From: Azolla pinnata
Taxonomy: Eukaryota; Streptophyta; Polypodiopsida; Salviniales; Salviniaceae
NCBI GenBank assembly: GCA_037176905.1
Contig: JBBBWG010027790.1
Location: forward strand, 20,660-47,950
DNA: 27,291 nucleotides
Reading direction: 5' to 3'
How positions within the stretch are numbered: position 1 is the stretch's first letter; each line of letters opens with the position of its first letter. The notes beneath the pieces were generated by a model. It saw only the letters and a program-made list of their open reading frames with translations, ran no database searches and was not told where the DNA came from. The position numbers and the translations under genes are program-made. Shown here in pieces: positions 23,550-27,291 of this stretch.

Positions 23550-23705
23550 CACAAATTTGAAACAAAATTTTCAAAATTTCTGTCAAATTTCAAACAAAGT
23601 TCACAAATTTTCCGTCAAATTTCACAAATTTCACAAATTTCCTAGCAAATTTCAAACAAATTTCACAAATTTTCCGTCAAATTACACAAACTTCACAAAT
23701 CTCCC
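23550..23705. repeat. AAATTTCAC minisatellite with ~63-bp higher-order unit
   Basis: The tract is built of AAATTTCAC/AAATTTCAAAC words. A longer unit beginning GTCAAATTTCAAACAAA at 23582 recurs at about 23645 as GCAAATTTCAAACAAA, each followed by TTCACAAATTTTCCGTCAAATT, giving a higher-order period near 63 bp. Open reading across it gives only Lys/Phe/Asn low complexity. Confidence 0.8.
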
Positions 23706-23742
23706 TCTCTCTACTAAAAATGGTAAGCGAGAAAGAGTTTCA

Positions 23743-23760
23743 AAACCCTAAGCCCTAAAC
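23743..23760 (+). promoter_or_regulatory. Telo-box-like pair AAACCCTAAGCCCTAAAC
   Basis: One perfect AAACCCTA and one variant GCCCTAAA lie in tandem. No convincing gene starts immediately downstream, so this may mark the promoter of a decayed gene in 23890-24540 or be chance. Confidence 0.35.
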
Positions 23761-23889
23761 ATTGATCTGATCACACCGGATTGCTAGCCATAGCGGAGCG
23801 CCTAGATTTCGATCGAATGGGAACGATGCTATCATTCGGACTATCATAGGACAATGATTGGGAAGCAAGTGCAATTACCTGGACTCACA

Positions 23890-24540
23890 CCATGCCATGG
23901 CTGAAGCTTGTTGATGTAACTCAGAGGAGCTCCTCAAATGGGTCATTCATGATGACCTCCCTCAGGGTAAAACTAGGACACATAAAATCTTTTCTTCTGT
24001 TAGTTTCTTCTTCTTCTTCTTCTTCTTGTTTTTACCAGGAGTTCCATGGGGAGCCTGCATGTACACTTACAAGGGCTGAGGAGTAGTTGAGATTTACCAG
24101 GCACTTGCTGGAGAAGAGAACAAGTAGTCATGCTTCTTTTGCTTCTTCTGCTTCCAGCTTCTTCTGCTTCTTCTGCTGCTTCTGCTTCAATTAGGGGTAG
24201 GCATGCAACTAAAGATGGTGAAGAGGTCTATCTGGTTGAGAGCATTAATGGGAAGTCAAAGCCTTCAACACATTTACTTCTACTGGTGCAAGTGGTATAG
24301 CTCATCTTTTGTCCAGCATTCTGGGGCGCAAATGGCCGAGCAACGGCACCTTCTTTTACAGGCAGACAGACGATGCTTCGGACCGTGGAATGAACAACTT
24401 CGTTGCCGAGATCGGCACGCTTTTAATGGATGATGGCAAGGGCCAGTCACATGTTGGATCGATCGATCGATCGATCGATCGACTGATTCAATCTGTGGAG
24501 CTGTTAAAAACACAGACGGTGCCGGGAGGCAAGATCTAGA
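23890..24540 (+). other. Possible gene debris with simple repeats
   Basis: The base composition shifts from AT-rich to balanced and several medium open frames occur (23892-24086, 24203-24433, 24309-24539), but none exceeds 80 codons and none shows a family motif. The frame from 24309 starts like an ordinary soluble protein (SSILGRKWPSNGTFFYRQT) before running into a (GATC)n tract. Simple repeats cut it: (TTC)n 24006-24027, CTTCTG-rich 24131-24188 and (GATC)n 24457-24483. I read it as a decayed gene, a transcribed non-coding locus, or an exon fragment; the identity is unknown. Confidence 0.35.
24457..24483. repeat. (GATC)n microsatellite
   Basis: Six GATC units in a row plus a partial unit form a self-complementary tract. 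Every unit is a potential methylation-sensitive GATC site; no function is evident. Confidence 0.9.
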
Positions 24541-24927
24541 CAGACTTCTTCGAGACCAGTAGTAGCTTGCCAGCTGCTTCTGTCCTCCATACGGGATTTT
24601 CTTTAGCTGTCGAAAATAGCGACCCGATGAATTTTAACTAGCAAGAGGCCAAACGAGCCGAAGGGAGCTACAGACTGTTTTACCGTGTGTCATTCTCGTC
24701 CTAGGACCTGGGATCTGGCCCAGATCTGGAGCATGCAATAAGTGGTCCGATTGGTCCCAAAGCTCGTTCGTGAACTCAGTTTCCGATCTCTGCTTGTACA
24801 GATTTTCGACCGCAAAAATGCAGTTGTTTGTACAACGCTGCTGGCTCCTCAGCTCCTTGGACTTGCTGGCAAAATCAAATTTACAGTAGAAGAAAAGACC
24901 GAGATGAAATGAAGGAGAAGTGGAGTT
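24540..24927. other. Spacer, no gene recognised
   Basis: Mixed-composition DNA without long open frames, repeats or recognisable motifs. It separates the possible gene debris on the left from the palindrome array on the right. Confidence 0.45.
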
Positions 24928-25435
24928 TAACCATGGTTAACGTGTAGTCGCAACAGGCTTTTTAACCACGGTTAATCTAGCCATGGTCAGTCGGCTTCAG
25001 AGCCATGGTTGTAACCATGGTTAAGCTAGGCTGGTTAGTTGTGACTAATCGTGGCTCCTTAGCTAACCATGGTTAAGCTAGGCTGGTTAGTTGTGACTAA
25101 TCGTGGCTCCTTAGCTAACCATGGTTAAGTTAGGCTGGTTAGTTGTGACTAATCGTGGCTCCTTTGCTAACCATGGTTAAGCAAGGCTGGTTAGTTGTGA
25201 CTAATCGTGGCTCCGTAGCTAACCATGGTTAGTGAACTAGGTTTGGCTCATGGAGCCTAGCTGATCTAACCATGGTTAGTTATACTGATCTAACCGTGGT
25301 TAGTTATAGCCGGTCAGCTGATCTAACCATAGTTAGTTAGCCCCAAACTAACCATGGTTAATGCCGGCTAGCTAACTTCAGGTGCCGGGCGTTAACCATG
25401 GCTAGTTCCGGGTTAACCCGGGTTAAGTTAAGGGG
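24928..25435. repeat. TAACCATGGTTA palindrome cluster with four 52-bp tandem units
   Basis: The 12-bp palindrome TAACCATGGTTA or a close variant occurs more than ten times. AACCATGG begins at 25013, 25065, 25117, 25169 and 25221, exactly 52 bp apart; the four units also share GGCTGGTTAGTTGTGAC and TAATCGTGGCTCC with only a few substitutions. Outside the array the same palindrome recurs irregularly (24929, 25268, 25350, 25394) with variants AACCACGG, AACCGTGG and AACCATAG. The cluster ends in GGTTAACCCGGGTTAA near 25411-25426. Half-sites GGTTAA and TAACCA resemble plant GT-1 and MYB sites. Confidence 0.92.
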
Positions 25436-25948
25436 ACTCGGGTACGTACGTACGTCTTTCGTATACGTATATTCGCGGATCCGACCGTACTATCCATCTA
25501 CGTCGTACACAGCGGCGTTCGTATTTGTTTATTTAGTTTTTGTTTTGCCCATTTTCCCAGAATTTTCCCGAGGAATTGTTTTATTTTATCTTATTTTTGC
25601 GCGCTTGTGGAATTAATGTTTATCGTATGTTTTTTTTTTCCCTTTCTTTTTCGTTTTTGGTGCGGAGCTGCATTTTGAATTAAATCGAGATTTCAATTAT
25701 TACCCAATAGGGCAAAAACAAAATTGGGAATTAAAAATTTATACACGCAAAACTAAATATAATAATAATAACTTAGTTCCGTTTCTGTTAAGCATAAATC
25801 TTTTAGTGAATGCGCATTTTGCTTTTTGTACTTAATAATAACAGAACAAGTAAATAATTAACGATTATAATAATAACAATATTATTGGACATTTATTTTG
25901 CGTGTTTTTTTTAAAGAAAGGTCCTGTCATTAGCTATAAAAATGCAAA
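25436..25948. other. AT-rich spacer with TACG run
   Basis: Begins with a short (GTAC)n/CGTATACG stretch at 25441-25475, then becomes AT-rich with T and A homopolymers and TAATAA runs. The 72-codon frame at 25398-25616 starts inside the palindrome array and is not supported as a gene. Confidence 0.45.
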
Positions 25949-26033
25949 GGGAAGTGATTGAGAATAAAATGAATTAACGTCCAATTGATTGCGTTGGTAT
26001 AACGTTAATTGATTTTATTCTCAATCACTTCCC
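25949..26033. repeat. 32-bp-arm inverted repeat (foldback, MITE-like)
   Basis: Arms 25949-25980 and 26002-26033 are reverse complements over 32 bases with one mismatch (25970), opening with GGGAAGTGATTGAG. The loop is 21 nt and has its own CCAA/TTGG ends. The size is smaller than most MITEs, so it may be a deleted element or a hairpin locus. I see no clear flanking target-site duplication. Confidence 0.85.
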
Positions 26034-26426
26034 ACTAACTGATCCTAATCGATGTCCTCACTGTATTTTATCAACAAAAATCAGTGAATTTTAGAAATCT
26101 AAGCGGTTTGAGCAATACGTTCATTTGGCATTAATGAATCGGGAATTAATTTGATGCTAATTCGAGCTCACAATCAACTGATTTGATGGTAATCAATGAC
26201 GCGAGCGTTAATTGTTTAAACTAGGCATTAATCCGGAATTTTTAGGCGTTGATATGGAATTTATAATTTCGTTAGGCATGTTTTCGGTAATTTCCCCCCC
26301 CCCCTAACAAAAAAAAAAAAAAGGAATTCGGAAGAAGCATCGAGAAGCGCGCGCCGGTATACGAATCCGTATAAAAATACGTACCCACACCAAGAATCGT
26401 ATGGCATCCCCCCGCCTGGCGGATAC
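26034..26426. other. Spacer with poly-C/poly-A tract
   Basis: AT-rich with many TTAAT/ATTAA words. A run of C (26293-26304) followed after a short gap by a run of about 14 A (near 26309-26322) could be a retroposed 3' end or simple slippage sequence. Nothing coding is recognised. Confidence 0.45.
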
Positions 26427-26448
26427 GGACCGTATGAACATACGGTCC
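26427..26448. repeat. Perfect 10-bp inverted repeat GGACCGTATG/CATACGGTCC
   Basis: Two 10-bp arms are separated by only AA, which would form a tight cruciform or hairpin or a dyad protein-binding site. It lies about 110 bp before the telomere-like repeats and the leader of the next gene, in a neighbourhood enriched for CGTAT/ATACG words (26356-26446). Confidence 0.75.
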
Positions 26449-26560
26449 CTTCCTAAAAATACAAAACAACTGAAAGCAAGCGAATAAAATAAAGAAAACG
26501 AGAAAATATATATTCCGTCTATCGTCACTGTCTTTCCTGTCTGTTCTGACACAGGCGCAG

Positions 26561-26599
26561 AAACCCTAACCCTAACCCTAACCCTAACCCTAACCCTAA
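26561..26599 (+). repeat. Six CCCTAA telomere-like units
   Basis: After AAA at 26561-26563, six perfect CCCTAA units follow (26564-26599). The unit is the 6-bp CCCTAA (TTAGGG complement), not the 7-bp CCCTAAA typical of most plants. It lies in the probable promoter or 5' leader of the downstream gene, so it may act as an extended telo-box or be an interstitial telomeric insertion. Confidence 0.9.
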
Positions 26600-27151
26600 T
26601 TCCCCTGCATCTCCCTCTTCTCTCATGATTGTCTGCACAGACACTCATGATAAGCTTCGCCATAGCTGCTTCTTCAGTCTTTTCCGGATTTCTTCTTCCT
26701 TTCCCCTTCACCGCTTCGCCATCGCCATCGCCATCGCCATCGCCATCGCCATCGCCACCGTCATCATCATCGCCTTCGCCATCGCCATCGCTGTCGCCTG
26801 CTTGATTGAAAGAACCCTAACCCGCTCCCTCTCCATCATTTCTTTCTCCTGCGCTGCAGGAGAATGAGTGCTGCTGCAGGGAAAGCTTCTTGCTCCGCTG
26901 ATGCCAAAGAACATTCCATCGTCGTCGCCATAGCCAGAGCTTTGGCGTAATCGCGTAGCAGAAGAAATCCATCTATATATCGTCGTCGATTTCATCCTTC
27001 TCGCCGGTTGCTGCGCCTCCGCTCAAACCCCCCCGCTCGATCGATCGCCATAGCTCCCACCGCCTTTCGTCAGGGCTTTTCCATCTCTCCTGTGCTTCTC
27101 CGGGCCTCTGGAGCGGAGAAGACGACGGATCGGCTGCGCAGGAGCCGAGCT
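26600..27151 (+). other. Promoter/5' leader of the right-hand gene, with GCCATC tract and uORFs
   Basis: Pyrimidine-rich and increasingly GC-rich toward the right. A tract of six perfect GCCATC units (26718-26753) continues as degenerate copies to about 26790. Upstream ATGs at 26625 (80 codons, low-complexity Ile-Ala from the tract) and 26864 (28 codons to TAA 26948-26950) precede the likely main ATG at 27152. If transcribed, both could dampen translation, but the true transcription start is unknown. Confidence 0.45.
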
Positions 27152-27291
27152 ATGGCGATGGAGGCGCGCAGGAGGAGGTGGTTCCTCCTGCTGCTCGCAT
27201 CCCTGGCGGCGATGGCGGCGGAATCCAGAAGCGGAGGCGCTATGGCGGAAGGAGCATCCAAAGCTTCGGCTCCATCGCCATCGCCATCGCC
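27152..27291 (+). CDS. Secreted or membrane protein N-terminus, Ser-Pro-rich; runs off the window
   Basis: Only the first 46 codons are visible. They encode a classic signal peptide: a basic stretch RRRR at residues 6-9, a hydrophobic core WFLLLLASLAAMAA (10-23), then a small-residue region, and from residue 40 an APSPSPSP run of the kind seen in arabinogalactan or extensin-like stalks. No later domain is visible, so the product could be a cell-wall glycoprotein, a receptor kinase or a secreted enzyme. A second in-frame ATG (27158) is an alternative start. Strong GC content and the signal peptide support coding; the identity is open. Confidence 0.6.
   Translation, partial: MAMEARRRRWFLLLLASLAAMAAESRSGGAMAEGASKASAPSPSPS

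Noticed and set aside
25013..25228. CRISPR array
   Set aside because: The regular 52-bp units have no unique spacers (the whole unit repeats) and the context is a plant nuclear gene region.
26304..26711. 135-codon minus-strand frame with Arg-Val repeats
   Set aside because: The RVRV run is just the CCCTAA array read in antisense; no family signature.
26625..26867. 80-codon frame rich in Ile-Ala repeats
   Set aside because: The repeats come from translating the GCCATC microsatellite; no domain, and it lies in a probable leader. Kept only as a possible uORF.

Overview
The window looks like nuclear DNA of a land plant, most likely a seedless vascular plant (fern or lycophyte). Three things support this. 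One protein is split into 30 short coding exons with GT/AG introns. A second, intronless gene encodes a PLS-type pentatricopeptide repeat (PPR) protein whose wording (SMYSKCG, SWNAMLSA, ALHADARRRG) resembles the large PPR families of ferns; that comparison is from memory. Telomere-like 'telo-box' motifs lie upstream of genes, as in plants. I see no bacterial, organellar, rRNA or tRNA gene.

Layout. 1-3900: AT-rich intergenic DNA with decayed repeats and no convincing gene. 3922-4599: promoter and 5' leader (paired G-boxes, a pyrimidine-rich leader, a likely 5'-UTR intron and a short uORF). 4600-18129: a complete gene for a VIP1/VIH-type diphosphoinositol pentakisphosphate kinase (PPIP5K). I could join its exons into one continuous 1053-residue frame with kinase and phosphatase signatures intact. 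Its introns hold a 150-bp tandem repeat, microsatellites, a 45-bp near-perfect hairpin and a 120-bp triplicated block. 18130-19946: 3' flank and AT-rich spacer. 19947-21959: telo-box and a GC-rich, intronless PPR gene, 625 codons, that looks clipped at both ends and carries glycine-rich and acidic low-complexity inserts. 21960-24925: repeat-rich spacer with AT-rich decayed repeats, an AAATTTCAC minisatellite, (TTC), (CTTCTG) and (GATC) tracts, and possible gene debris. 24928-25435: a cluster of TAACCATGGTTA palindromes including four exact-period 52-bp tandem units. 25436-26560: AT-rich spacer with a 32-bp-arm hairpin and a short perfect palindrome. 26561-27291: six CCCTAA telomere-like units, a leader with a GCCATC tract and a uORF, then the first codons of a secreted, Ser-Pro-rich protein that runs off the right edge.

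The genes are not obviously related in function: inositol pyrophosphate signalling (phosphate and jasmonate sensing in plants), an organellar RNA-binding family member, and an unknown secreted protein. The most interesting material is non-coding: the intronic hairpin with a second interlocked inverted repeat, the palindromic 52-bp array, and the telomere-type arrays in gene leaders.
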